Below are positions 25,901 through 40,000 of a stretch of 64,000 nt of DNA, piece by piece (positions within the stretch are counted from its first letter, which is position 1; each line of letters starts with the position of its first letter). This DNA comes from Osedax fenrisi (taxonomy: Eukaryota; Annelida; Polychaeta; Sabellida; Siboglinidae): the NCBI GenBank assembly GCA_964019155.1, contig OZ025244.1, forward strand, positions 13,611,513 through 13,675,512, in the 5' to 3' direction. The notes under the pieces are model-generated. The model had not been told where the DNA came from, did not search any database, and saw only the letters and a program-made list of their open reading frames with translations. The translations under genes and the position numbers were made by a program.

Positions 25901-25938
25901 AAACTACCCGAAACTACTCGAGACCATTTACAACACTA
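19901..25938 (-). mobile_element. Complete hAT transposon (6,038 bp) with 8-bp TSD
   Basis: The left end TAGTGTTGTAAACGGGTC and the reverse complement of the right end TAGTGTTGTAAATGGTCTCG form short terminal inverted repeats. Both ends are flanked by GTATATAT (19893-19900 and 25939-25946), a perfect 8-bp target-site duplication, the hAT hallmark. Subterminal repeats occur on both sides: CGACCCAAAACC/CGACCCAAAATC phrases at 19940-20175 and ACCCGACCCGAA/ACCCGAAACTACCCG phrases at 25810-25920. A spliced transposase gene on the minus strand occupies 20506-23348. The 2.5 kb between the gene start and the right end (23349-25800) is AT-rich and non-coding. The exact TSD and open transposase argue for a recent insertion. 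Confidence 0.95.
20506..23348 (-). CDS. hAT (Ac/ZBED-type) transposase, 11 exons, about 549 aa
   Basis: Cut-and-paste transposase for the surrounding element. Eleven exons assemble in frame: 23348-23288, 23230-23063, 22983-22676, 22618-22544, 22482-22351, 22294-22179, 22126-21964, 21744-21602, 21437-21311, 21055-20954, 20760-20506, totalling 1,650 bp with the stop. The ATG at 23348 is the first in frame after a stop. In order: BED zinc finger (CNDCFEKLKCKNGSTSSLKR-H...H), the SKDNTPLRTVE block, first catalytic Asp in SITTDAWTS, second Asp in LTTDNAKNV, the CFAHTLNL CxxH motif, TRWNSTYIMLERY, FFDPRF, and the C-terminal dimerisation domain SVPSERIFSSAGNIITDSRN holding the expected catalytic Glu in SER. 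No stop or frameshift was found. All ten introns begin with GT and end with AG; the second donor is GTGAAA. Splice sites are read by eye; exon 10's donor (GTATGA) was chosen because it keeps frame. Confidence 0.88.
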
Positions 25939-27582
25939 GTATATATATATTTATTATTTCAACGATAACTTATTTTATTATACACCACCTGCAAGTTAAC
26001 TTTTTCTAGGAGAGACACATGCATTATAATTAGGGATATTATAAATAAACGTGTTATTATATATTATATACTAAACATATTATCTCCAACATTTATTTAT
26101 CGCCAAATAAATGTAATGTCGAATCCGAGATGCCATTCTATCTCTGTTCAAACTATGTTGATATATACAACATCATCGATTTGTGAGAATTGGTAAACAC
26201 CATTTCATGACACAACTTATTAAACTCTGTAACATCTGACAAATAAATTATTAAAACCAATTATCTTTTATTCATATTACAAATTAAAAACTAATTACTA
26301 TCAAATAAAACCAATTAACCTATATTAATAACATATTTTGTCACTCCCGTTATTATTGTTAACATTTGTATTATTGTTATAACGGTATTATTATTATTAT
26401 AATTATTATTATTATTTAAATACCATCGATAATAAATTAATTTTACGTATCATAGGTGTTTAATACATAATACCTAAAAGTGTTTAATACATAATACCTA
26501 AAAGTGTTTAATACATAATACATAAAAGTGTTTAATACATAAATACAATCTTTATATAGTTATATGTTACCAATTTATTAAATTTATCTAAATTATGAAT
26601 TCTGAATTTTAAACTTTATATTTTATATATTATTTTTTATATAATAAATTTTATTTTATAAAATACCTATATTTAATTAGTAATATAATCTAATAAATCC
26701 ATATAATATAATAATGATTATATTTTCAAATAATATATGCCTAGATTTCAATATCATAATGCAGTTTATTTAAAACTTTCATACAATTAAATAAGTAATA
26801 CATATTTCAATATATATAGTTATTTATTATAATATACATTTCAAACAATCTGTGAGTTAAAAGTTCATAATTATTAAATAATTGCTAGAATACTAAATTG
26901 ACACACGAATACAAAGGACATAAATAGGACATACACGCATACTTGGAAGAGGCATTGATGATAATATCAGAATATATAAATGCATCGTACGATTAACTTA
27001 TCGAAGATAAACGAATAAATAATATATTATGTACACATGTGAATTGTATTTTTTAATATAAAAAGATTCACATTCAGAAAATAATGGATTCACACATAAT
27101 TTATACAAATAATAATAATTATATATATATAGGTATAGAATTTGTAAACATATTACGTATGTATATATTACATTGAGTACAAATATCAATACTATTAATA
27201 AAATACGCAATGCTTAAGGTGTTATAAATAATAAAATTACTTTTAAGAATATAAATACAATATTACATTTAAATTGAATGTCATATAGGGCTAATAATAT
27301 ACGCAGATGCTTCGAAGCATTAATAATTCATAATGTATAATAATATGACGATATAAACATTAATACAATTACAATATACTTATTGATTATTGATTGCAGG
27401 GAAGTAAAGTTAGTTATAGTAGATTGTAGTTGAATAGTATAAGTATAGTAAGAATATCTTACTGTATAATTAGTTAATACGAATAGTGAATTTATAGTAG
27501 TAGTATTCGTCATTAGTATGTAAATTAGGTATGCATGTACTTAAACCATACTATAATACGTTTAGAGAATGAAAAATATTAT
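25939..27582. other. Intergenic AT-rich DNA downstream of the SLC17-like gene
   Basis: Begins with the right TSD of the hAT element. It contains a (TTA)n-like stretch around 26385-26420 and a 24-bp repeat (listed separately). No gene is supported; the short frames near 26998-27513 are AT-rich and unlike any protein. Confidence 0.5.
26455..26545. repeat. 24-bp tandem repeat, about 4 copies
   Basis: GTGTTTAATACATAATACCT plus AAAA repeated about four times; the third copy has ATAC for TACC and the last is partial. Confidence 0.9.
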
Positions 27583-27681
27583 CTATAATTTTAATTTATC
27601 ACTTTCCAAATCGATTTCGAATATTTTATCTTTCTCCGGCAAGTTCTTCTTGTCTCCGTTGACCATCCCCCTTGACCATGG
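27583..27681 (-). CDS. SLC17-like exon 14 (C-terminal tail, stop)
   Basis: Follows an acceptor CACACCAG and encodes PWSRGMVNGDKKNLPEKDKI and a further acidic, lysine-rich tail ending DKLKL and TAG. The join EQ|PW reproduces the family's G-E-x-Q-x-W end of TM12. Cytosolic, charged, no obvious sorting motif. Confidence 0.85.
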   Translation of the reverse strand, partial: PWSRGMVNGDKKNLPEKDKIFEIDLESDKLKL

Positions 27682-28434
27682 CTGGTGTGAGGATTACGAG
27701 TGTTAAATAGGCTGGTCTATGTATTATGTAATATATAATAAACAACGACATATTTAATTAAAATGTAATATAATTAATTATAATTTTAATTTTATTAAAG
27801 CTAGCTATACATATTATTATTATAATCTTGCAAGATCTTTATTTAAATGTACACTCTAGCATGTCGTAGTACACATTGTATAGTTGTTTTAAGTAATCAC
27901 ATGTACTCGATGAACGGAATGACTTTTTAATAATTGAAATTAGTATTAAAGGGGTTTCACACCAACTCGAACTCAAGTATTAACTCTAATTAAAGATTAA
28001 ATTTGAACTATATTATTTAAATCTCCGTAAAAGTGGTTTGACACCTAATTAGATTTAATAATTGCGTTCGAGTTGGTGTGAAACCCCTGTAACAGAAACG
28101 AATTTATTTCATTTTAAATATTGGATCTAAATATTAGAGTTAAACTTTAACCTATAATTGTTAGAGTTAATAATTGCGTTCGAGTTGGTGTGAAACCCCT
28201 TTTCATAATAACACGTAAATCACCGTACTTTATTAGTGATACACGCCAACGTGCAACAATTGTTATTTTATTTATTTTTAATTTATAATTACACTGTTAT
28301 AATTTTAATATTTTCCCTCGTTTTCTATAATATATAAAATGTTTTATTTGAATACATATATACATATATGTATAAATATATTAATAAATATAAATATATG
28401 TGTACGTATACGTACAACACAGAATGCTTTACTA

Positions 28435-28473
<39 letters not shown>

Positions 28474-28994
28474 GGTTACCTGTTCGCTCCCTTCCGCAAA
28501 GCATGCGTACACCACCGCTCCGAAAGTGTAAATTCCGCCACACACGAAGAATACGTTCCTCCATTCCGACGGAAGTTTCTAAAATTATATGTCATTATAT
28601 TAATATATATATATATTAACTATCAACAATTGTTTACACATGATTCGATTTTCTATTTATTACATCAAATTAGAAACTTAACTCCCTAACCAATATATTA
28701 CCGCGGCCTTATTACGTACAGTATTGTTGTTCTAACAAAAGCTTATTCACGTGGGCTAATGTTTAGTTGTAATGTGTTTATCTCCTTAGGCGTTATTTGT
28801 TCACGTGTCTACTGTAGCCAAAGTACACAATGTATACGATGTATACAATGTATACATTGAAGCGATATTAGGTATACGTTAAGGATGTCCGGGGTGTGTA
28901 CCTACTTAATCTAGTAATCAATGTCACACCGGAACAAACATGCGTATACAACAACATGTACGACGTATGCATACATACCTATGTATGCTGATGT

Positions 28995-29032
<38 letters not shown>

Positions 29033-29264
29033 TTTCTAAATTCATGATGACATAATTAATAATGTTTATTTTTAAATATTTACTTTGATATAAACATAAA
29101 TATATATATATAAGTATGTTTAGCGTGTTGCTCTTTTCTTATTATATAATTGTATTCTATTTATATAGGTCTATTCGAACCTATCTGTTGTAATCAAGAC
29201 TAATCATTTTGAAAATCATTTATTATTTTATTATTATCTCGAAACATTCCTATATATGATGATA

Positions 29265-29328
<64 letters not shown>

Positions 29329-29560
29329 TTTCTAAATTCATGATGACATAATTAATAATGTTTATTTTTAAATATTTACTTTGATATAAACATAAATATA
29401 TATATATAAGTATGTTTAGCGTGTTGCTCTTTTCTTATTATATAATTGTATTCTATTTATATAGGTCTATTCGAACCTATCTGTTGTAATCAAGACTAAT
29501 CATTTTGAAAATCATTTATTATTTTATTATTATCTCGAAACATTCCTATATATGATGATA

Positions 29561-29630
<70 letters not shown>

Positions 29631-29862
29631 TTTCTAAATTCATGATGACATAATTAATAATGTTTATTTTTAAATATTTACTTTGATATAAACATAAATA
29701 TATATATATAAGTATGTTTAGCGTGTTGCTCTTTTCTTATTATATAATTGTATTCTATTTATATAGGTTTATTCGAACCTATCTGTTGTAATCAAGACTA
29801 ATCATTTTGAAAATCATTTATTATTTTATTATTATCTCGAAACATTCCTATATATGATGATA

Positions 29863-29922
<60 letters not shown>

Positions 29923-30855
29923 GTATATATATATATATGTATGTATAAATAAGACTAACATTCTGCGTCATCCACCCTGCGAAAGATGGCGCTATCATAC
30001 CCGGCACGGTTGCCAAGGTGTTAGTGATTCCTATCAAGATGCCGGCGTACCTGTAATGAGGGTGACGCGTGTTCAATCAACCATGACGGTAGAAAATACC
30101 CGATATGTTCGGTAGCGGACACGCATGGTTGATGGTATGTATAGTATGTATCATTGGAAATGATGCTACATTTAATATGAATAGTATCAGACTTTATTTA
30201 CGATTCAATAATAAAATAGTCTAATAAAGTTAATGCAATATTTCAGTAAATGTACGTTACCTCCGATCCAGTTTAATAGTAACAGTAATAATCTGACATT
30301 GTCATATTTGTATAACAAACATGGTTATACTTTAAATAGTTTATAATATTAGTTAAGATTAGTAAATGAAACCGAGAAGATATGTTTGATGATATATTAA
30401 TGTAACATAGACGAGGCTATGATTTATTCTCAAGATATGAATGTTGTATCATGGAAAGTGGCATATCTGGAAATACTATCTTTATACATACTTAATGTAT
30501 CAACCACTAGTCCATTAGACCAACTTTCCAGCTATAACAATCAAACTCTAAGTGGGCGTGTTTAATCAGAAGTGGGCGTGATTAAGATTAATGAGCACGT
30601 TACCTGGGAGCGATGTCCACGTGATTACAGGCGTATCCGGTTCTCGAGAGTCCGGTGAATCCGACCACGACGGTCAAACACGATACGGCCAGCCATATCC
30701 GTTCGGAGCTGATGTAACCCATGGCGATCACCATAACAGCAGGTATCATGAAACCTGAAGTGAAGGGGGGGGGGTTAAAATGGTATCGTATACGATGGTA
30801 TACTAGGAGTTGTGATGGTATACGTCATACTATATTCTAGTATCCTAGTATTACA

Positions 30856-30910
<55 letters not shown>

Positions 30911-31966
30911 ATACTATATAGGATACTATATAGGACATTCTGAGTTTATTTTATAATGTTTATAGAGTTTTAGATTGATTAATAAAATACGCAGATAGTT
31001 AGCTTAGCGTATAGGCAATAGTATATACGCTGTAGTGCATACAGTATAGGTGACACGGAGATATGGTGTATGAAAATCATTCTATATATATATATTATGA
31101 AAATGTTTAATATTTTATTTTTGTGGCATTATTTCATCCCGTACACTGCACTGAATCCAGGAACTCGGATGAAGTATTTACTTATAACTATATTGTTCTT
31201 ATATCCATTATAAGCCTCTCAAATGTTAATAGCCGATCATTTATTTACGCACAATTATATGAGATCACTTCTAAATATTATTTCAGACTTATTTGTTGAT
31301 CCGGACGCCGTCGGCGGATGGGGCTCGAACTCGCACCACAATGTCCTAGTATATGCCTTATTAGTAAGCTGATATACATAGCAAGTATTCTATAGTATAC
31401 TATATGTATATATATATATATGTGTGTGTGTTCATGTACATATATAGCACATATTTACCTCACAACAAACACACGCATTATATATGTCATCACTACATAT
31501 AACACTACATATACAACTATAGTGGTATACTACTATCATTACAACTATAGTATATCGCTAGCTAACCGACGGTTTGGAATATCTTGCGGGTGTGCACGGT
31601 ACTAAGAATCTTGTTGAGCCGGAAGTAGTCGGCCAGCTGAGAACCGGATATAGCTATGATAAACATCAACACGAACGGTATCGCGGAGTACATTCCGTTC
31701 TGTGAACGTATCGTAATAGTTGTAACGTATCGTGATGGTATATCTTTATTTTATATTTATTTTTTCCAAAATATAAGTATTTAAATATTTTAAAATATAC
31801 TCGTAATATTATTCAGATAGATGAAATGTTATATTAGTATACGGTTTTTTAATCAATGTACACTATTTTCGATTTATATTTTGGAAAAAAAAACAATTTG
31901 AAATTATAATTTTAGAAAATATCTTAGTTATAAAACTACTTCTTAGAATTATTTATACTTTACTTC

Positions 31967-32006
<40 letters not shown>

Positions 32007-32124
32007 TAGGTAATTTATTGATCAATTATAATAAGTTTTAACCAAAATGTATATATATAGGATAGAAATAAAATATGTTTAATTTAAAAATATTGTATAA
32101 AAAATACATGAATATAAGATTTAC

Positions 32125-32167
<43 letters not shown>

Positions 32168-34891
32168 ACATCCGCATTCATATAGCTAGCTACATGTTAA
32201 CTAATACTCTATGTACTAACGGATTTAATATCGACAGCGAATACGTCTCTGATGAACATAGGAATACAGCTGACCAGGGTGTAGTTGCCCCAGTTGTTGC
32301 AGGTGTGGGCCACCAGTATCGCCATCAGAGGTTTACTCTTCATGAACTCTAGCCAAGGGGTCACGGCGTTCTGTGAGTGACGGGTGGGCGTTACCGATGA
32401 CGATAATGTAGTAGCTATAGAGCTATCGACTATAGGTATGATACATAGTATTTAACTATGACTAATACATATGAGTATTAAGATATTATCGAAAACAATT
32501 AAAAAATAATTCTATTAATAAATATAACTCATTTTAAAAATGTACTCGGCAATAATAATTCTGAAGAAGAAATTGATGATTTTGAACCAGAAATTGTAAT
32601 TAAACATACAGAAATATTTACCAACGCTTTTACAAAAGACGAATATCTAATGGTAAAGAATAATCTAGTAGATGGAAAAACAGTAGGACCTGATGGTGTT
32701 GCACCTGAAGCTTTTAAATACTGTAAATTTGACGATATCCTTCTAGAATATGCAAATAAAATTTTACTTGAAAAGCAAAAACCTATTCAATGGTCTACTT
32801 GTCAAATAATGCCAATACCAAAATCAGGTAATCTTAATAAAGTCGACAATTATAGAGGAATTGCTATATCTGTTATTGCTCTAAAAATAACTAATAAGAT
32901 GATACTTAATAGAATTCAGCCAATTATAGATCCCCTTCTCCGGCATAACCAAAATGGTTTCCGTCCCAGAAGATCAACTACTACCCATATACTAGCTCTG
33001 CGAAGATTAATAGAAGGTATCAAAGAAAAGAATCTAAAAGCAATCATTACTTTTGTTGACTTTAAGAAAGCTTTCGATACTATAAATAGAAATAATATGT
33101 TCAAAATACTCTTGGCTTACGGAATTCCCACTATTATCGTAGAAGCAATAGAAACATTATACAAAGGAACCAAAGCGAAAGTACTAACACCTGATGGAGA
33201 AACCAAATCGTTTAATATAACTACTGGAGTTCTACAAGGCGATACGTTGGCCCCCTTTCTGTTTATAATAGTGCTTGACTATGCAATGCGAATGGCTGTG
33301 AAAGGAAAACAGTTAGATCTTGGTTTTGAACTAACTAGGAAACAGAGTCGTAGGGTACCAGCAAAAGTGATTACAGATCTAAGCTATGCAGATGATATTG
33401 CTTTAATATCACAAGATATTGAGCAGGCTCAAGAATTACTATCAAATGTAGAAACCCAAGCTTTAAAATTAGGTTTAAAAATAAACTCAAGAAAAACTGA
33501 AATAATGGCTTTTTCTCAAAGTGAACCAATAAATATCCACTCATTACTAAATGAAGATATTAAAGTAGTAAATAACTTTAAATACTTGGGTGCATGGATG
33601 AGTAGCTCATCAAAAGACTTTGAAATCCGAAAGGCACTAGCTTGGCAGGCATGTCACAAGTTGAAAAAACTCTGGAATTCCAAGTTAAAAAGAAAACTAA
33701 AGATTAGGACTTTTCAAGCCACTATTGAAAGTATCCTACTATATGGCAGTGAGACTTGGACGATCGACAAATCACTTGAACGGAGAATAAATGGATGCTA
33801 TACAAGGTTATTAAGAATGATTCTGAATGTATCATGGAGAGACCATATAACAAATGTTGAACTCTATAAAGAACTACCAAAAATTACCGATGTTATAACT
33901 ACTCGTCGTCTGCGAATAGCAGGTCACTGCATCCGTCACGACGATGAAGTAGCTCATGATCTGATTTTATGGCAACCAACGTCTGGAAAAAGCAACAGAG
34001 GAAGAAAAGCTGTGACGTACATTGATAATTTAAAAAAGGATACTGGACTAGATGATGTGAATGAAATACGTAATGTTATGATGATTCGTGATGATTGGAA
34101 GAAAATTGTAAAGAAGGGTCGAACGGGAGTTCGACATAAGTAAGTAAGTAAGTAATAAATATATTTATTAAAAATGGATATTTATCCACATACTGCATAT
34201 ATAAACGTTATAATACTAATTGTATAAAATTAAATAACTATATCCATATATATATATAAATATATATTACTGATACATATTTGATATCAGATAATATTAT
34301 TAACCTGTCTACTATACGACGGTGTTAAATAAACTATCTCGCTATAATTAAATAGGAGTCACTATTCGAGAGAACCTTACTAACTCCTATAGTTCTATAG
34401 AGTTCACTCGTATATATACTAATATGAATTTGTATATATTAATATTATATATTCTATATAAATGATGGTATACACATGTATACTATCATTTATATAGAAT
34501 ATATATATATATATATATATATATTAGTTTTTGATTTTACTTGTGTATTGATTTCTGTTAGACTTCGACAAATAATATCGTTCATTTAAAAAGTGCTGAA
34601 ACTAATAAACAACATAAACAACATAGACAACCCCTACAGGTGTCGTTACTATACCTCGTGGAAGTGTTTGGAGCCGATACTGCTGTTGATGTAGTCCCTC
34701 TCCGCAATCGAGATACGGGGGTGTTCGTTAGGGGTGTTGTAGCACGTGTACAGGAAGAATAGGTAGCACGCTAAGCCGACGACACCTGGTGGTAGGGTTG
34801 AGCGTTATGATCAAGTGTGTACGTGGGCGTATCGGGGTTTAGTTTAATTATGATATATGTATAATTAAGTAGTGAAATATATATTTCAATA

Positions 34892-34948
<57 letters not shown>

Positions 34949-36866
34949 ATTTATTATAAAATATATAATACTAAATAATCTTTATTTTAATAGGATATAC
35001 ATATATAATAATAATAATATATAGTTTATTAGGTAAACAAAAAAGTAATAAATAAACAAAAATATGGAAGAAAAAATAAATATGAATTGTAGCCCAATCG
35101 ACATGATATAAACATTAACATTAGGTTTACATATACTAATGAAACACCTTGGTTTATGCATGCCGAACATATACATACTATTTAAATTATCAACTGATAT
35201 AATATGTAATTATAATCTATATATATATATATATATATACCTCATTCTTGATACGTAATACATACTACGTATTACACAAGTGACGTATAGGTTAAAGTTC
35301 ATAGTAGAGAGTTATAATAAGAAACGAGGTGTTGCCCACCAGCACTGTAGTTCTATACTATATATATATATAGTAAACTGGCATAACCGGTACAACATTT
35401 CACAATACGGAGAGAGAGAGAGAGAGAGAGAGAGGGGGAGAGTCGGTGCGCAATAGATTACGAGAGATAACTCTCCACACTGAACTATAGGTGGCGACAC
35501 CGTGCTTGGGAACACACGGCCGTGCGTGCGGTTCATCACACGTGCGCTTCGGACTTTACGCTCGAAAAGCTGCGTATAGTTATAGCTCTACACTCTATAG
35601 TGTGTGTGTGTGTGTGCGCGAGTGTGAGTGCGGTGAAAGGTGATTTCGTCCAAAGTTATTTAGCGATACGTGCGATAGGCTACAGTTATCACGTGACTTG
35701 GTGTATATATTGCCAATTCCCGCCTACTCATACTCGAAGATACCGACAAAAGGTATCTGAGATATCGAATTTTAAAGATAGACAATTGTTGTTACAAATA
35801 TTCGTATCGGTTAAAAATAAACTATCTCTCGTAAACAGTATAAGTTAGCGGGATGTATGATTTATAAAGAGGCTACATTACTGCAATACTAATATAATCT
35901 TCTCAATCTCGTGTAATTTCCATATGCTTATACACCTCCTTATTAAACTCTCGCCTCTATATCCGTACAACTCTACTATCCCTTCCTGTTAAATTCCATT
36001 TCCCAATTCACCTCTATGCTTATAACTCGCCTTCTCCCTATCTATAGATACTATAACAATAGCCACTATTACATTTGTCTAGATACTATCATCTATACAT
36101 AATATATACCGTAGATAATGATCTATATCTATATAGATAATGATCTATACTATTGTGGCATCCGTTACCTGTACCTCGGTCTATATAAGGACTCGTGACC
36201 TACATCGGGACTCGTGACCTCATTACGCGCGTACCCGGCATGGACTGCTGTGGCGTACGGGAGTCGGCCACTCGAGATGAAAAACAGCGCCCTCTTAGAA
36301 ACAAATCTAGAACTAACCAGAACTCTATATTCTATGTTTGAATCCGTCACGTGACAACTACACTCCGTCACGTGACAATTCCACTCCGCCGGGGCTCACC
36401 TCTAGGCTATTCTACGACGACGTAAACAAATACCGAGAGAGAGCGAACCCGCAGTCGAAGTGTACACGAGGTCCGCGCGTAAAAAGCGCTAGTTTTTATT
36501 CGCCCGCTCTACAGTGCGTACGGTACCGGTATACGGAGTGACGTAATCGGACACCGGAGCTATTACGCAACTACGTAGTCGTAATGAACTTAATACGTAA
36601 TCGTATCGGGCAACTACTTTACATTACGCGTAATCATTAATATATTACATAATATATTACATAATATATTACATAATATATTACATAATATATTACATAA
36701 TACATATTACATAACTCGCGTAGGTATTACTTACGTTGTTTAAATTATTAATTTAACATCTTATATATATATATATATATATAAGTATATATAACTTGAA
36801 ATTATCAACTTATAAACAACTATAAGATAATCTTCTAAATTATAAGACCAGTATTTGTTAGGAACA

Positions 36867-36922
<56 letters not shown>

Positions 36923-37054
36923 CTAAGGGTACCGGTTAATTCACGTATACAAAAACTCCAGCTGGGCGATACTTATAAACAAGAAAACAAACATAAACAC
37001 GCGATGGAGAGAGCCCTAGATCTGCCACACGTACACACGTATATGTACTATACA

Positions 37055-37098
<44 letters not shown>

Positions 37099-40000
37099 AG
37101 TAGTGTCGGTACTCTAACGTACATGAACCCCACTAGTACAATACGCTGCGTACATGTGTAGTAGCAATACGTTGCCAGCACCCATGTGTACCACGTATAT
37201 GTTTCCATAGCAACGGAGGAAGCATACCGGATATATTCCTACATTCATGACACTTATTCCTGATTATATCGAACTATGATAACTCGTTTTCCCGTATATT
37301 TCGTATAAAATTATCATATAGGTAATAATATAATAATTCGAAGTCTTTTCGGGTTACTTTCGCAGTTACCAATAATATATGTACATGCAAGTATGTATGC
37401 TCAATTTCACTCTTTTGTTTTGTATCGTGTATTTCGTTACGTTACAATACATTTATGTCTATTCATTTATTTATCTATCTATCTCAAGTGACGGGTATAT
37501 GCGTATTATCGCGTATCGATCCCGTTTACGTCATACTGATGACGTAATGATGACGTCATCATAATTATGATGACTCGACATATCTACGAATGAGGAAATA
37601 CAGGAATCGCTTGTATACCGCACTATTGTAATCGTGTAACCTAATTAACTAGTCACTGTTATCTATATAATAATCATAGGTTCAAATGACATACCGATCA
37701 GCATGACGCATGACCTTACGTAGGACTATACTACTTATTACTAGAGCGGATGTATACATATAATATAAATATATGCATATACCCATATATGGGTATCCGA
37801 TATATCAGAATTGTATCATTATCGATGACGCATCAATTATTTCGCGCATGCCTCTTATAAATGATTAACTACAACGATATAAATTAGAGTATAATAGAAA
37901 AGCTAAGATAAGTTTAAAGAGTAGAATTTTTATATTTATTTTATTTTTAGTTATTTATTTTCGACGGCAGCTATTAAAAGTTATATTAAGAAACTCTCTG
38001 GTAGACCTGTATCGAGGAAGAAAATAAAAATAGAGAATAATTGAGAAAAAACGTTAGAAAAACTAAATAAAATGTAACTGAATATATAGATAACTACTAT
38101 ATTCTATATATATATGTTATTATTGTATTAATAAAACAATACCTTTAACATACCTATTATTCTTTGTATATTTCTATAACGTATGTTATCGTTAGCAAAT
38201 ATTTATACTTTATACTTTCGATTATATTTTCGGCTATGTATTTGCTTAAATAAATTATCAATCAATCAATGCCATAACTACCACAATACTAATGAGACTC
38301 GAGGTGTTGTTACCCCGCTGTGCGCTATTACACTCACACCGTAGAGGTCACTCACAACGTAGAGGTCACTCTTACCGTAGATGTAGAAGATCAGGGGCCA
38401 TCCGTTATCCACGTCGGTGTTGCAAAGGAAACCGGAAGCTGACATCGCTACCACTGTTCCCAGCATTATTCCTGGAATAGTGAGGTGGTAGTGATGAAGG
38501 GGGTGTGTGGGTGAGTGATATATAGAAATATGATATGTTATACATAGGAAATATACATGATATTACAGATTATTAGTACGTTATTCCCAGAAATTATGAG
38601 TTAGTAATTGATAGGATTAGAGGTCACGAGAGTTCATCATTATACCGGTGGCATATCAATAGAAATGTATACTTATTATAATACGTATTAATATACCATT
38701 AACTATTTAGTTGTATACTTTCTATATAACATATAAAATAACGTATTTATTTACTAATCATTACAAGATTCATATAAAGTAATATTTTTCTAATAAAATA
38801 ATACCAGCGCATTGAAAACTACTGCAATATGCATAATTATAGATACTACAACGATTTCTATAGATATACAGTATATACTGTATAGTATACAGTATATTAC
38901 GTAACGTTTGATATACTAGGTGTACGCCTATTTGTGTGAATCACTCCATCCAGGGGTGACCCATCGATCAGCTGTTATCACTGTTAATACGCCTACGCGA
39001 GAAGTAGATATACCCTATAGGATATGTCGAAAGTGAAATGTCCTCCACTCTACTAGCCCACCATGCATAGTTGATCGGGTACCCCCTCCACTATGCTTAA
39101 ATATCGTATATTATTGAATAGTCATTTAAATTTATATATATATATATATATATAAATATTATTGTATGTATTCGATGATAGGATTACTGAATTTTATTTC
39201 AGTTAACTATATTGTTTACACTCGTGTGGTGACATCATATACTTCACATTACGTAATAGTTCTATACGTACACCTATTACGCATAATACAGACGGACAGG
39301 AAGCATAGGTTACGTAATGCGTTATATTTCGATTACGTAATGTTCTAGAATACAGTTACGTAACATTACACACACACTTCGGTTATGTTACTCCCTCTAG
39401 TGGGGGGCTTGATTAATTATTATAGATATATACATAGAACATGTTTAGATCGATATATTATAATAGCCTATAGAATAGTAGGCTATAGGCTATTACTAAT
39501 ATAGCCTATAGAAGAGTCTAGATCAATAGGCTATTACTAATATAGCCTATAGAAGAGTCTAGATCAATAGGCTATTACTAATATAGCCTATAGAAGAGTC
39601 TAGATCAATAGGCTATTACTAATATAGCCTATAGAAGAGTCTAGATCAATAGGCTATTACTAATATAGCCTATAGAATAGTCTAGATCAATAGGCTATTA
39701 CTAATATAGCCTATAGAAGAGTCTAGATCAATAGGCTATTACTAATATAGCCTATAGAAGAGTCTAGATCAATAGGCTATTACTAATATAGCCTATAGAA
39801 GAGTCTAGATCAATAGGCTATTACTAATATAGCCTATAGAAGAGTCTAGATCAATAGGCTATTACTAATATAGCCTATAGAAGAGTCTAGATCAATAGGC
39901 TATTACTAATATAGCCTATAGAAGAGTCTAGATCAATAGGCTATTACTAATATAGCCTATAGAAGAGTCTAGATCAATAGGCTATTACTAATATAGCCTA

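Noticed and set aside
28325..28689. Overlapping 79-116-codon frames across the (GT)n run on both strands
   Set aside because: They are other frames of SLC17-like exon 13 plus translated dinucleotide repeat; the exon reading is in a third frame and joins its neighbours.
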